Counted from the stretch's first letter, positions 44,340-59,089 are shown. The stretch: DNA of 64,000 nt from Diorhabda sublineata (GCF_026230105.1 NC_079484.1:11051805-11115804); one strand, 5' to 3'. Program-made: numbers and translations. Notes: generated by a model from the sequence alone, not told the origin.

Positions 44340-46261
44340 GTAATTTCATGCGAAAAGTATGGAATCAAATTAATAAAGCTCCGAAAATAAATTCTGCAGT
44401 AAGGAAAAAAAATCTTATATACATTCTGTAACTTCATTGGGAGCCCTCGCTTCGGATGCTAAATGGTTTTCGACTAGTAAATGTTACTTACATCCCTTGT
44501 AGTAAAAAAAAGATTGCATATGGAGGGTCAAGTTTAGGAGAACCGTCTTGTATGGGGGATTAGTTGAAAAAGTGTCCAGCTGTAAACAGTAAATTATAAT
44601 TCGAAGACTCACCAAAATAGCGCTAGTGTAGCAATTGGAAATGTATATTAATAGTTTCTTTGAAACAATTATGACTTTCAAAAAAAATTTATTTACTATC
44701 CTACTCTATTAGTTCGAGGTGCTCTTTTTAAAATTCTTCCACTTGCTACTATTGCGCCACCGTAATTTGCCTCCTTTTAACAGACACCTTTCGAAACACC
44801 GAGATGGTTCTCCTTACCTCTCTCTACCCTCCATATTATTGCAATAGGGTACATATTTGATTTATTCGTACAACGATCCCCAATTGTATTAAATTTAAAC
44901 ACACGTAATCTCTTAGTATATTTTACTATGGGTATCTAGGTTATTATCATATTTTATTAAATGTTAATAGTGATAGATTGTTTCTGAAACATTGCTATAA
45001 AGTTAGAATATTTTTAGAAAACAAGATATGTCAAAATTGAAATAAAAAGTCAATTTAGATTTATAAGCATCAATTGTTTTGGAACTAGACTATTGAAATT
45101 TAATGTACTGGTGATAAATTTGACAGGATAATATTTTAGCAAATCTATAACATGAACTTATCTTACTCAGCACACAAACTGCAAAGTAATCGTAACGCCA
45201 CGATAGTTTTCAACCATATTTCTTAGATAACTATTGGGATTCAATTCACAATATTTAATTTTTTCACGTTGGGTACCGACTTCTTGGTAAGACCTACGAT
45301 TAGTACCAACATCTGATTTTAATGAAACGTCATATGTCATATGTGTTGGGAGTACTACAAGAGAAATTCGGGACCGCAGAAAAGCCTCCTACTGCAGTTA
45401 TGTGTAAAACGATTTTAGAGGGCTTGTTTATTTGTATATCTCTTCCATATATCATTTTTTCAGTTTTTCCATATTTTTTGTGTTAGCGAATTGGTGACCC
45501 ATTTATTACAGTCAACTGTTTTCTCATTTTCAATTTGCTCGTTTGGAAGTTTGTTCGATATGTTTTTCAAGTTTAAGACCCAGTCAAGTAATCATATGAA
45601 TAATAACGAAGTATTACGGACGCTTCTTTTTTGTATATTTCCTGTTCTTCTTGAATGGAGATATCCATGAATTTCCTCTTAAGCTTAAGTGATACCCTCC
45701 TGGGGTAGTTCATTTGTTAGTTCCAACATTTCATAATTTTCTTTAATTTGGTCTATTCGAGTCTCCCTCTCTATATAAATAGCCTTCTTACCTAACTTAG
45801 GTTTACAACAATAGAACATAGATGTAGCAAATTGTCGCAGCCCAAATTTTCCCAAATTTATCTCGTGCAAAAGATATATTCGATGGCCTTTCTGCAATTC
45901 ACACCGATCTCGTCGATTCTACGTTGATAAATCAAGAACAATATTCGATAATATATCCGGCACTATATATACAGTTTTCGAGCGAAAAATATGCTCAAAC
46001 TGAGCGAGGCCTGTTTAACCCTGGAGTACTACTCACCTAATCGACGATGCAACTTCTAAAAAAGTCGGTCGCACCTTTATATTATTTTTCACTTCAGATA
46101 CAGTTCTCCAGATATTATCATCACATAAAACTAAGAAAGAAGATTAATCAGCGGGTAATAAGGAAAATCACATTGATGTTGATCCGGTTTATGAATTAGA
46201 TAATGAGATAGGGTTTGTTCTTTGCCCCAAATCAAGACGTTCAGTTGAATATCCATAAAGT
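44340..46261. other. Intergenic stretch without recognised gene
   Basis: The open frame at 45685-45897 (-) is protein-like (KKAIYIERETRIDQIKENYE) but has no family I recognise. The rest is AT-rich. Confidence 0.4.
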
Positions 46262-46820
46262 TATAGTTTATTTCAGAAAGGTATAGAGTAACCAAACCTC
46301 TTTAGGTATGCAAAGGGACCACAGAGTGACCCAACGAATATTTAAGCCACTTTCATAGTTTGGCAATGATTTCATTCTAAAATTCTTTTTCTTTTTATCA
46401 AGTGCAGCTAGTACCACCCAGGTTGGGGTCAATATATGGGTTTAGCCTATTGTTATTCATTCACAAAAACTGAAAATAGTATGCCAAAGGCGTGCCGGTA
46501 GGATACTCGTAAAAAGGAAAGCCTAATCTGAAATAAGGTTGGAATTAGGCAGAGGCACTAATAGAAGGTTAAACGGTACCTGTTAAACGCAAAACGTAAC
46601 TGTATAATCTACTACCTAAGAAATCCCCACACAATATTTCGATGTTGACACTTCAGGCCAGAAAACATACTTTTCCTAATTCTCTTACACAATTATTTGA
46701 GATTTTAATATTACTAACAATACTATTTCAAGACTTACACCTATGGCTGTTACCGAAATTGAGCCGAACTGGACGAAATTTTCCATTTTATTACTCTATA
46801 CCTTTCTGAAATAGACTATA
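46262..46820. mobile_element. MITE, copy 2
   Basis: The same family and orientation as 21926-22393, with ends TATAGTTTATTTCAGAAAGG and CCTTTCTGAAATAGACTATA. This copy is 559 bp and keeps a ~90-bp segment (around 46630-46725) missing from copy 1. Its two ends match each other better than those of copy 1 do. It is non-coding. Confidence 0.87.
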
Positions 46821-49800
46821 AGAACAGATACTTCGGCACAGGGCCCTAATGAATTAGTTATTATACCATCGTATTGCTTCTCTTTGTTTATTATAGATGA
46901 TATGGTAAATGTGTACCAATGCTGAAAAACACGAGATTGTATCAGTCAGAGAACATTAGATGCTATTGATGTTAGAGCTCCCATCGAGATTCTTACGTTA
47001 GCTGCAGCAATAAAGGAAAACCATTTCCTGTAAGGAGATATTTTATATTACTTCAAACTACCCTGTACGATTTTATTATACCAATTTTGAAGTGGTATAA
47101 AGTTCGGCATTTAAGGCAGAGCGAAGAATGACAAAAATTAGTTGTTAAAAGTGTATTAAATCATCGTATAGCGAATCAATATCAATTTTTTCTATTGATT
47201 CTGGGTATGAATTTTAATTATTTAATTATTTTTTAAGTTGTGTGATCTTATTTATAATAGGTAAGCACTTGAAAAATATCGTTAATTAGGGTAACAATTA
47301 TGACATTCTTTGGCAAAAAGCTTTAAAGCTCATCGAAACAAATTTATGAAAATGATTAAATAAACTAGTCCATTTAAACATAAGAGTTTCATTGGCAAAA
47401 ACTATCATTGAGTGGGAAAGACTTTTTACGTGGACTTTTAATACTAAATTAGTTTGACAAAAAATTATTACTAATATTATCCTTACAAATTTAATTCCAG
47501 AAACAATATAGAACTGTGATGTTTAGATTGTAGTTTTAAATGTATGTATTACTTTTTATTCACAAATATTTGTTAGTTTTAAACAGATTGATTCAATCAC
47601 CATTTTTTCGAAATTATCATAAATAACATACAGGTAGCACCAAAGAAACCATAAGATATGAAACATTTGTTGAAAATTTTATTCTTTGAGATGGTTTCAA
47701 CTAATATTTAGTGAAGAATATCACACATTACTTGAAGATTGGTCATATCGATGTAAATCATTACATGGCGGGAATTCCGAAAGCGGGAACTCACAGATTG
47801 GCTTCAAATGTTTCACACACTAGATGATTGTACCTTAAAGGATTTTTAGCGACTCGCACGAAAAGGGAATGAAAAAAAAATTTATTTACATTTTTTCATG
47901 TAGTTTGTTTTGAATTTCTAATAAGTAAGTAGGAATTAGTAAAGACAAATGTGACTTATTACAATTAATTATTTGCAATTTAGTTTTACATCAATAATCG
48001 ATCGTGACGCAATGGAGAACAATATAATTTATTTATATTAGGAAATAAATTCAAAAATGGTGAAAATACTTTATTTTGGTGTAAGCAAATCGGATTCTTA
48101 TCGGATGAGGAAATTTTTTCCCTCATAAGAAATCTAAATACAGGTAAACAATATTAGTAGCTGAAAATTCGTGATTAGGTTAGGTTGGGAGAATTTTTTT
48201 CATCCATTTTACTAGCGAGACGCAAAAATTCTTCTAGGTACAATCATCAAGTTGTGATAAGATCTGGTAAAAATTTGAAACTAATCGATGGGTTCCCGTT
48301 TTCGGAACTCCAGCCCATTACATTGCCAAAATGTTTTTCAGAATTCAAAATATGTTTCCAAAATTGTAAAATAATTTTTGATTTACTAGAAGCAGTTTTT
48401 AACTCCAAACGAGCTAGTTAAAAAATATATATTTTAACCAAAAAAAACGGCCTTTACTGTACAAAAACAAAAAGTCTTGATCAGACTTTATACGAAACCG
48501 TTGTGCAACAAACGCCATGTTTCAGAGCGATTTTATTTTGTACTAGGTAGCGGGTAACGTTAAGTTGTAGCCTTCTTAGAAGAAAAATGATTGAATTTGG
48601 TCATAAGTATGAGGAACTTCGTTTTGAATTATAATGTCCGTTTCGATATACATATAAAAGTGAGTGAGTGCTGAATACACATGTAATCCTTCAAAAAAAA
48701 TCTAGACAAAGTACCACCACATAATGTAACACTCGTTGAGTTTCATAAAAATAATTATGTTTGAAATTGAACAAAAAACAACCAATCGAATCTTTATGTA
48801 AAAAATACACCTGTCAAACACTAACAATTTATAATATAATGGGTGCAAGATATATCTTGAATGTGAAGTTTTTTTATAACTTGTCCAATGACTTCTGACA
48901 ATCCCAGTTGACTTTAACACCATTGTTGGATTTTCTCGTATCTTTCACAAGCCTTGGATGTGCTCTATGATATAGTCAGCACCCCGACCGAGTCCTGCAT
49001 ATAGATGAGCGTTTTTGACCCCCAAATCACACTTCCATTTGACTGAATTCTTATTTTTTATTTGTTTATGTCTTTTCAGTTAACTTAAAGACTAAAGTAT
49101 TACTTCTTTTGTAGTCAATAAAATGATTTTTAATTTGCAAATTAGTAAAATTACTTTCCAACGTTGAAGTTTGTGTTAACCACCATAATATATAATGTAT
49201 TGTATATATATAAAATATTGTCGGTCCAAACTATTGAGAATACAAGTCTACGCTAAAATTTGTTATAAATTGTCATAGTATGTTATATCATCATAGTCTG
49301 CTTTATTTGCTAGTTAATTTCCATGTGTATTATGAAAAAATGAGAAGATAACAGAAAAAAATCAGATACAGATGATGATAGACTACCTTATTAACTAGGC
49401 ATGCAAAAATTGACTTTAGAATTGACTCAAAATAAATTCACATTAAATTTAAACTATTAATTATAAAAATTTAGATCAATTAGTTGATTATTGCAATTTG
49501 AAAATATGAAATGAGGTCAAAAATTGAAACGAAACATTTTATTAAAATGGAATTAAATACCTAGATAATATAAATCTGTCCTTGGTTAGTAATACAACAA
49601 TATATCACTGGAAGCATTTCTTGAAAGTATTTGTTTGGAATGGCTTTCATCTTGATCCTAGTAAAATCAGAAATAGTGTCAAAACGTTTGCATATTTTTT
49701 ATTTTAGACCCAAAATACATGGCAATTTGAGTAGAAGGAAATGACTCTTAAAATGTTAAGAGTAACTGAAAACAATAAATTGTGGATATAATAGGAATTT

Positions 49801-50639
49801 AATATGCCAGTGCCAAGGAAAACTTGTATTGTAAAATAAAAAATTACATTTAGAATGGAAACTATTTTTCTTCGCAAACTTTGAATTCTGAAAAAAATTC
49901 TTCAATCTTCAAGAAATTATTTATTTTCACGAATATTTTCTAAAACACAGTAGTAGTGAAGTAACATATAAATTCATAATTAGTTAGTTGTTTAAAAAAG
50001 TAACCTATTTTAACATAAATAATTTCATGTCTTCTGTTGATTCCAAAAATCACAAATTGATTGGTACACGTCAGAGAAAAACTCAATAAGTGTTCATTCC
50101 AATTTATTATTAATTGGCTCTAACAGAAGCAAACGAAAAAAAATTATATCAAATGTTTCTATTGTTCTCCAGTGACAGCTGAAGAATGATGTAACTCTCC
50201 ATTTTCTAAATTAAGTAAGTAGAATAGGAAGTGAACAGGATACGGATACTACTATGTTTGTCATTGCAGACTTCATATTTAAATAACCCCATAATGAGAA
50301 GCAATCAACTATATTAGACATGCCAACGACACAGTAATTATAGCACAAACTATACGCAGCAAGTGGAGAATATGGACTCTCCTTGAACATATCAAAAACA
50401 AAACACATGATTATTACCAAAAGTCAACATCCTCCAGTGCGTCTAATGATAAACGGTCAAGATATACATCGGCTACTTTAAAAATATTGGAATCCTTCGA
50501 AATGTGGATATATCGGCGTATTTTAAAAATATCCTCGACGGAGCACTTCACCGACATGGAAGTTGCAGAGAGTAGAGACTAGTCCTGCATTACAGTATGG
50601 TAATTCCACACACACATGAATAATTTTTTCTAGGAGCTG
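46821..50639. other. Intergenic stretch without recognised gene
   Basis: Nearly 4 kb of AT-rich sequence. Open frames such as 48185-48421 (+), 48702-48923 (-) and 50211-50420 (-) show no motif. Confidence 0.4.
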
Positions 50640-51035
50640 AGTTTTCTTGGTTATCACCTCTTTAGCCACTTTTTATCAGGCCTCAAATATTTTCAATTGG
50701 GTTCATATCGGGGCTATTACTGGGCCAATCTAACATAGGATTATTTTCTTCAGCCAAAAAAGCTTTAACATACTGAGCAGTGTGGCATTGACCTCCTTTT
50801 TTCATGAGAGTGAATGGTTCCTCATTTGTAAACAATTCTCTGAGCTGCTGAATCAACCGATGTTGTAATACTTCTTTGTACTGATCTTGCCTCATTATTC
50901 CTTTGACGACGTACAGACGTCCAGTGTCCTTGCCGTCGATGACTGATTAAATCATTACTTTGGTGGGATGCTTTTGAGCGTGGAGTAAAAATTGATTTTC
51001 TACTGCATCTTTTCGGGATTAATTCGTCCTCTGAC
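50640..51035 (-). pseudogene. Tc1-like transposase fragment
   Basis: The minus strand reads VIDGKDTGRLYVVKGIMRQD then QYKEVLQHRLIQQLRELF. The second catalytic block follows with QCHTAQYVKAFL where QQDNAPCHTA is expected, so the Asp is gone. The third is LDWPSNSPDMNPIENIW, with its catalytic Asp/Glu context intact. This order is diagnostic of Tc1-type (DD34E) transposases. The N-terminal paired-like domain and the terminal repeats are missing. Confidence 0.8.
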
Positions 51036-51519
51036 TCAATTTTCTTTTTTATGTGTCATCCAATTATCATAATCTAATTATTTTTAGAAGTCACTGCGTA
51101 CAAAATAACTAATAACTTAGTAGAATAACACTGTTAAACAAACAATCACAGTCCATAAAGCCAGAGAAACTTGTTGGTTTGAACTAGTTTACGCTCATGT
51201 ATCACTTTGTCAACTCAGTGCCATATATTAAAACTAGATACAAATAGATAGTTTACAATAAATCTTAAATAAAAATAATTAGTAATTAATATTATAGTTT
51301 AATATACAATTACGGCATAAAAATTCTTAAGAAACATAAAGTTATTAAAAAGTAATAATAATTTGGCCGGGGACTATAAATCTTGTGAAAAAAGATTTAA
51401 ATGTTGAACTATATAATCGTGTGCGACATATTTCTCCAGCTTCAAAACTTGGCCTAACATTGAAGTGAATATACTATATTTTTTAATTCAAATAAACAAT
51501 CCTTTTTAGTATAATACTC

Positions 51520-51718
51520 TTTATTTATAAGATTTATAATTTTGTCCATTATTTATAATGTGCATAATATATTGTGTCCACTTCTCTAAGAAAACACGCA
51601 TTTTGGACTTGGAGAGGCAACGTTCCATATCCTAAAAAATGGGGTAGCCACTTACTATTTCTATTAACTGTTCATCGTTGGAAGCCCTAAAACGTATTTG
51701 TTGTTTTTCTGAACACAT
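51520..51718 (-). pseudogene. Possible MADF-like domain relic
   Basis: From an ATG at 51718 the minus strand reads MCSEKQQIRFRASNDEQLIE, IVSGYPIF, a stop, then DMERCLSKSKMRVFLEKWTQ. The LIEIV..YPI. pattern resembles helix 1 of MADF DNA-binding domains found in host factors and transposons. The match is short and could be chance. Confidence 0.25.
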
Positions 51719-54700
51719 TTTCAGAAAATGTCTCTCTAAAAACTCTCGAAGCAGTCGTTCAGTTGCGACGACGCATTACGCTTGTGCAAATCGTTTTTAC
51801 GCAGTGTAGCAAAATGACATCATTTAATTATCATTAGACAAGTACTCAGCGTTCTCCTGTCGCGTAAAACATGCAAAACTGCGAATTAGAAGATAGAATC
51901 TGCCTATTACAATTTCAGATTTTGCAGGTTTTTCGGAATATATTTTAATTTTTCTATTAGCGGATTGGAATACTTATGAACTTGGATACGTACAATTTTA
52001 AAACAACGACGTTTTTGCCCGACCTGTACCAACTTATGATAAATTTTTGGAATCGGCTCGCTGAAATAAAAAGGAATGTTTTATTTAGGAACTGATTTCT
52101 TGCGTCATTACTCGAAATAAAATCAAAATAAACCTATTTCAGTGATTTTTCTTACTTTTTACTTTATTGTTATAGTTATTTACTCCATTTAATTTCATTT
52201 CAAGCTTTTGTGGTTTCTTTGATCTAAATCATATTTTGCTAGAATCTAGATAATAGCAATCATTGCTGATTACATAGACTGAAGACTTTCTAAATAAAAA
52301 CGATTAATAATCAACACAATTTATCTAATAAGATATAAATCCAAAATGAGCTTCAATTTTCTTGTTTTTATAAGTAGCTTTTTTGGTTATCCCTTTTATT
52401 TCAGTTTACAACGTTGCCAGTTTGTATAGAAGTCTACAATCTATGCCATTAAAAAGAATTGTATAATATCGCGCGTTTATTAAATTAGGTACATCGTTCA
52501 AAATAAATCAGTAATTTTTCTAAATCAAATATAAAAACATTGATTTAAAGTTCGTATTATATTAGTTTTTCAAATATTAACAATTAAAGTACAAGATATA
52601 ATGAGACCTTTATTCTAACAACGTATTTTTGAATTATGTTATCTCGAAAGATGGTGATGGCTTCTTACTCATCGAGTAATAACCAGCTCCAATAAATCAC
52701 CTCAAAATGACCACATCAGTTTCCAGAACTACTAAATAACTGAGTAAATTATAATTTTCTGAATTTTACTTAAATACTTTACTTCTGAAACATACCCTGT
52801 TTACAAAATATAAATAACAGAAATTGTTCAAAATATTCATGTAAATTTTATTGGTATAACAAGCTAAAAATGTAATTCGTCAGTTACGTTATCGATAAAT
52901 AGAGGAGATCCTCATTAAGAGGTCAAGTTAATTTGGACAGAATTTCCATCTAGTCACGAGTATGTTGGATAAAATAGCATACCCTGTATATAAGAGTGAT
53001 ATTGAAAAACAAAAAAAACACCTAGATATATCTTATAATATGTCTTTTGCAAATATCTCTAATGAATTGCCTCAGCCTCTTGCAATTCCGGCACATTATG
53101 CATGTGACTTTTTGCACATTCACCGAATTCAACCTACCCCATATTTTGAAAGCGTATATCTATAGCGTACTTTTTATTTTCCCATTTGCAGATTTCGTTT
53201 TCTTTGCACGCGGTGAAATCACTAAAAGTTGTACGGTTATTTTTCAGGATTTCTGTTTTTGACTACAGTTTTATCATTTGCTACGACATGAGGCTAGTCT
53301 GTTATCATACTGGGCATAAAGAGGTGGTCTATGATGACTTCAGAGATAAACGGGAATGTCCCAGTTCCAGCAACAGCAGCAGAAGCTATTGCAATTGTTG
53401 CAAATTCACCATAGAGAACAGAGAAAATATTTCCCATTTGAAATAGTCCTTGTCCACGGCCAGAATTGGCTTTCAACAACTTGTCATTTCTTTGTTTTGA
53501 TCGGTGCCCATGGGCTTGCTTGCTTGTAATTTTTTCTTGAAAAAATCTAAGCAAAAAGAAAAAAAAACACTACGGCGCCTATGCCAAATACCACTGTTGT
53601 ATGCGTACACCATTCCCAGCTAATGGACCTGTTTTTTACGTTTGGTATCAAAAGTTTAGATGGGTTCTACACTAATGACAACGCAAACTTATCAAAATTC
53701 TAGATATCATTGGGTTCAAAATTATATTTTTTCTTGAGGTGTGCCAAACGCTTGATACTTGCGGCTTATTGAAATACTTGCTTTGGATTGAGATTCGGAC
53801 TAGTTGACAAGTTGAAATCTAAGGTTTGACCGACCCAAAGATTTTTAAAGCCAATAAGCTGAAATTAAAAAAGAGCAAGTTGAGATATCTCAATCAGAAT
53901 CGTAATTTGTTGGTATTTTTAATTTTTAAGTAGCCTGAAATTCCTACACAACTTCCAGATGTGCCTTTAAAAACAGAATTGGCATCAGTAATTTTACCTA
54001 ATTAGGGCGTTTTAGGACTCCAACTTTGTAATTAGCAGAATTAAAAATTTTACCATTTAGACGAGATGAGAGTGAATGGAGGATAATTGAAACGTTTGAA
54101 AAGGTATAGGTTCACACAACTATCACAAGCAGTCGCAAAGCTGTTCCCATCGCCAACAGGCGATAATTAAGTGAACAAAAAGCACTCGAACAAACAACAA
54201 GACGACTGATTATTAGAAGAACCTTTCGTTCCTCACCGACCACTGCCATCTAGACTTACGTCAAATAGGACTATTATTAGAACATGAGGAAGTCAGGTGA
54301 TCTCTTAGAATAGCGAGAGAGTAAAAACTGAAAAGTGATAGCTACAGATGACAGCTTCCTATTCGGAAGGAATATAATGTAACTATGAAATAAGAATTTC
54401 AGAAAAACTATAACGTGACATTCACAGGGTCATCAGAATAGTGATAAATTTTCTTCCCTGGCATTTCACACCAAGAATGGACGAGTCTTAAGCAGTGACC
54501 CTTAAGTACAACTAGCCCTTCTAATGGACTAATACTCATATAAATTTCACGTGGAAACCTTTGCAAAGTGAGACTTCTTTGAGTACTTGGTTATATTAGA
54601 GTGCACAACGATCAATTGGCAGATCAGCTACCCATAGAAGGCGGATTGGAGAACTGTAGAGCTTCTTTGGGCAAGTTACGCGAAGTTACACAATGTAATA

Positions 54701-56125
54701 TCTAAAATTGTGGACGTTGAAAGTTTCCTACATACGTATGTATTACATTAGAAGACGTGGTTATAAATAAACTTTAAAAAGAAACAATTCTCATGTGAGA
54801 ATTGGATTTTTCGGTTATTTAACCAGATGTTATTCATATTGGGAAGGATAGTTTCTCATCAACAGAAACAGACTGAATCGTTTTAATAAGGTAGTCTGAA
54901 TTTATCAAAAAGTAGTGATTTATAAAGTTAAATACATTTAATATTTGAATATTTTGAATTATGATCATATTTTAGATCATTCAGATCCGTTCGCTTGAAT
55001 TAAATGGTTTTTATTAAACTATATTAGCTGACTGATTTCATTGTTAGCTTGTTACACAACAGGAGAGTACAGAGTTGTTTTGAAAAGGATGATGATGAGG
55101 GTTTTGAGAGATTAACAACGTAAATTACTGAATACTTATCTGTATTTAATAGAATTTAGCTGTGCCAATTTGCTAAGATTAGAACGATAATATTATATTG
55201 TATAAGTATAACGAACATTATGCAATCAAAAAAAAATAATTGAAACAGAACTCCAGACTGTAATATTAAGATAATAAATAAGACATTTCGCTGTAGTTTT
55301 GAATAAATTAGCTCACAATGTTCTGAAAATACTCACAATAGTGGAATAAAATACACTCAAATTGAATCCTTAAAATAATAATTTACAGATGAATGTTGTA
55401 AACATTTATTATTTTATTACGTCAATAAGTAAATTGAATTCGTCTTTCACATGATCAGAAAATTTATTTATTGATGACTCTGTATTATCAAACAAAATCA
55501 TTAAAAAAAATGAGTAAAAATTGAGTCTGTTCCGTTTTCGAAGTCAAATGAAAATTAATGAAAGTCGCCTCAATTATTCATTTTCATGTAGAAATGGATC
55601 ACAAAAAATGTTTGAGGTGTTTAAGTACCTTCAAAATCATATAGTGTCACGAGATTACGAAATCACAAACAACAAACCGTTCACTATTTGACATGTAAGT
55701 CTCCAACAAAATTATTCGATTAGATCATACTTACCTATTTTAACCTTTTGGGTAAATTTTTTACTGAAAATTCTTAGGCTCGTAGGATGATATTGTTATT
55801 TGCATTTTATTTTATTTTTTTAACGCTTCGCTAACACATTATTGACATATTATGTGACATTAATGTACTGTTATTTTGAATATAATATTAATTACAATTA
55901 TTTTTATAATGCCTTTGGAGAGATAAAATGAAATTTAAATGAAAAATCATCCTAAGAGCCCAAGAAACTGTAATAAAAATATACATTAGTGAACTGTATC
56001 CATTATTTTATGTCATTATCACTTTATACAATCGCTTATCTTAGACCCTTTTTAGACCAGGCTGCCAAGTTACGTTTATCCCTTCACCACTGGTTGCATC
56101 ACACAGAACTTCTCTCAGTCAGAGT
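51719..56125. other. Intergenic stretch without recognised gene
   Basis: About 4.4 kb, AT-rich. The open frame at 53294-53554 (-) has a small hydrophobic Ala-rich segment (FATIAIASAAVAGTGTFPF) but no family I can name. Around 54230-54690 a few words resemble LINE tails, too weak to call. Confidence 0.4.
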
Positions 56126-57713
56126 TAGGGTTACCAGGTCCCCAAACCTAATAGCCGGACAGACCAGCCAGTTGGTCCGGACATTTGGGCAGGAAGGCCG
56201 GACACCCTGCATAATTGAGCACTTTGTCTCAGTGTTAATAAGTACGATAAAAAACACAATAAGACTGTTTTAACTGAAAACAAAAATAATCCAAAACTAC
56301 TTATCGTTAAGTTAAACTATAGAACAGAAAATTTCGATAGAATGTCTGTAAAGACTTTTCATTACTTTCGTTCGAAAATACAATTTAAATTTCTTAGCTA
56401 CGATAAATACCCAGACTTACTTGCATACTCCTACTTTTGGATCTCACAGACATTTGTCTGTACTGTCTAGTTTGCACAGACAAAATTCAATGGAATATTA
56501 TGGAAGTCGTTTTATCCTGTGGACCCACCATTGAAATCAACGTGTTCAGAAAACGGGCTCCATCAAGCTAGCAGCCAAATATTCGGAAAAATTAAAAAAA
56601 AAACATATGAATCGAAAGGATTTTCAATGCTCGTTCTGAAAATCCAAACCCCTAATTTTCTCGTTGATTCGATAAAAAGAATTAAAACCGTGGTTGCAAA
56701 TTTAGATTAGAAAAAATTTTTTTATTTCCGGCCCTCTGGAAAAACTAAAAATACCTATCAAATGCTCCTAATTCACTCGTTTCAAAAATATTTTCCTTTT
56801 TGTCTAAAGTCTTAGGGAAACCTGAGAAAACAATTAACTAATCTTTCCGGATTATTCATTGCACAGGCCTGTGAGTTGGCTCTCGTCGCTTGCTCTCGGC
56901 CACGCTCATTTGCGAAATGTAAAAAGCCTGACAAAAGCCGGACACTGCTTATTTTGGCTTAGGGATGGGCAAATGAAAGAATATATCGATAAATATCGTA
57001 TCGATATTTTTAAACAATATTGATTTATGCAGAATAAAAGATATCGATATTTTGATTTATCTATATTTTTTCTTCAGGTTGCGATTACCCAAAAAATTTT
57101 CGAATGATTCGAACGATAAAAAATATGAATGCTTCAACATCCTTAATTTTTAGATGAATGGTTAAATTTGTAATATTTCCCCACGTTTTATATTTTATAT
57201 TAAATTACAAAAAACAAGTTGATTGTTTCCTTTTTTGCGAAAAAATTACACACCACAGACATTTTCAAGCTAAACAATAACAGTTATAAAACACACAATA
57301 AACCACGCCACGTAAAGTAACTTGCCGGCAATAAACTGTCACTTATGTATATATGTACACTATACACACAACTTTAACTGTGGGCCAATGTTACATATAG
57401 AAGCAGCACTTAAAGTGAAGCTCCCGCGTTCTGGTCTACCCTTATATACTTACTTGTGTATTTAATTAATTTATTAATTTATACTTAAAACGGGTAGAAT
57501 ATTACGATCGTAAGTGGAATACATAATAAATATAAAATATTATGATACTCGAAAATAAATATCAACCATTGATACTTCAAGTTAAAAAAATTGACGATAT
57601 TTATCGATTATTTTTAGAAAAAATGTCGATATTTCAATATTATCGATCTTTTATGCCCTTCCCTATTTTGGTCAGACACGAAATCAAAAATGTCCGGACG
57701 CCTGGCAACGCTA
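56126..57713. mobile_element. hAT-like element interrupted by another hAT
   Basis: Outer ends TAGGGTTACCAGGTCC and GGACGCCTGGCAACGCTA are inverted repeats. Flanks GTCAGAGT (56118-56125) and GTCACAGT (57714-57721) match at seven of eight bases, as for a hAT 8-bp duplication. The interior repeats CCGGAC boxes near both ends. The element is split by the 56960-57665 insertion close to its right end. No transposase frame is recognised. Confidence 0.65.
56960..57665 (-). mobile_element. hAT element, sister copy of 31133-31828, nested
   Basis: Termini TAGGGATGGGCAAATGAAAG and TTTATGCCCTTCCCTA. Flanks TTTTGGCT and TTTTGGTC agree at six of eight positions. The ATCGATA-rich subterminal regions correspond to those of the 31 kb copy. 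On the minus strand a BED-finger remnant is visible (NFFAKKGNNQLVFCNL), with the second Cys and the helix degraded by stops. It is older or more decayed than the 31 kb copy. It sits inside the outer element 56126-57713. Confidence 0.85.
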
Positions 57714-59089
57714 GTCACAGTCATAACTCATGGAGTACATATCGCTACGCCATTTCTGTTGTTTTGTATCACTTGTACAAGTGTTCTACAATAGTTCTCT
57801 ACGTTATAAGTCCAGGAAGTGATTTAGGACGGTACGAGATAGATGTTTATGGACGAGGCGACAAAGGAGCCGAGTCAAGAACATCTAATCGAGTACCGTA
57901 ATAATAACTTCACGGACGTACATCGTTATGTTTTTTTATACTGTCTTCGGTTTAAAAAAAATAGTTCCTTTGATTATTCTCTTATTATTTAAAAAAATAA
58001 AAATTAAAGTAATATTGTAAATAAATTTTTGGGATTGGGAGAATTTAAGAGTACTGTCATGTACAAGGATATCGCAAAGTGTCATTTTCCGAACTCAAAT
58101 TAGTACTGTAAAGTCATCGAAGTATGAAAAAATAGTATAATATTACGTAACAAGAGTTATAAGTAACCCATTATTCACTTTACTCTTTCTACGCCCATTC
58201 ATGCATGCTACTTAAGAAAACGTGTCCTATTTTTAAAAAAATTGCATAATGTGCTGCCTACATTTAGGGGCATCACTCTTTCAATCCTAAATATATCTCG
58301 CTAATGCTGAAAGTTTTTATGTTTTTTAATTGACTAAATTTGTGTAAATAGGCCAAATAAAGTCTTACGTAAATAAGAATTTGATTGTAATTCAATTAAA
58401 CTAAGAAGTTTAAGTTTTCTTCTCAAAACGCACGTGTATGTTATGAGATCTCATTACGTGCATGTTATTGTAAAATGTCATTTACAAAGAATGTAAGCAG
58501 TACAATTTTTGACGTTAACAGACATGGGTGTAGAAAAATATAATTAATACATACTATACGGTCCTATCATATTTTGACTTTTGTACCTCGTGAAGAAAAC
58601 TGCTATTGGGACCTAAATTAATTTTCACTTAAATGCTTACTTACCTAATAATTAAAAGCTTCTCTTCTAACGAGATACATTTTCTCATTTGAGTATCTAT
58701 CCCAGTAATATTATCTTGGTTTAGACACGCGAAAGTAATTAAAAAATTCATGAGTAGCAACAGAAGAAGTAAATATTCATCTCACTGAACTATCTAGTCT
58801 ATACTGAACAGCGAACTGAACTATGCATTGTTCTTTTTCATCTTTCAGTTGGTGATTTTTCTGGTGCTTCTCTGGTCGCTCTGTTAGACTGCCAGACTGG
58901 TGATTTCTTGCCTGACTGATTACGGAACTTGGTTGTCTTGTCTAATAAGCGATACATAGCACATATAACCGTAGGTTGCAGTTTTTTGAAGAAAAGAAGA
59001 ATGCCGGAAAAAGTTTTTTCTAATAGCGATACGTTTTATTTCAGCGGTACAGTATATAAATATCATTGTCGCTTTTGATTTACCCATTG
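57714..59089. other. Intergenic stretch without recognised gene
   Basis: AT-rich; nothing identified. Confidence 0.4.

Noticed and set aside
53294..53554. Minus-strand frame with an Ala-rich hydrophobic segment
   Set aside because: No recognisable family, no regulatory context; left unnamed rather than guessed.
54230..54690. LINE C-terminal and RNase H-like words (LTDHCHL, HNDQLADQL)
   Set aside because: They are short, out of frame with each other and in the wrong order for one element.
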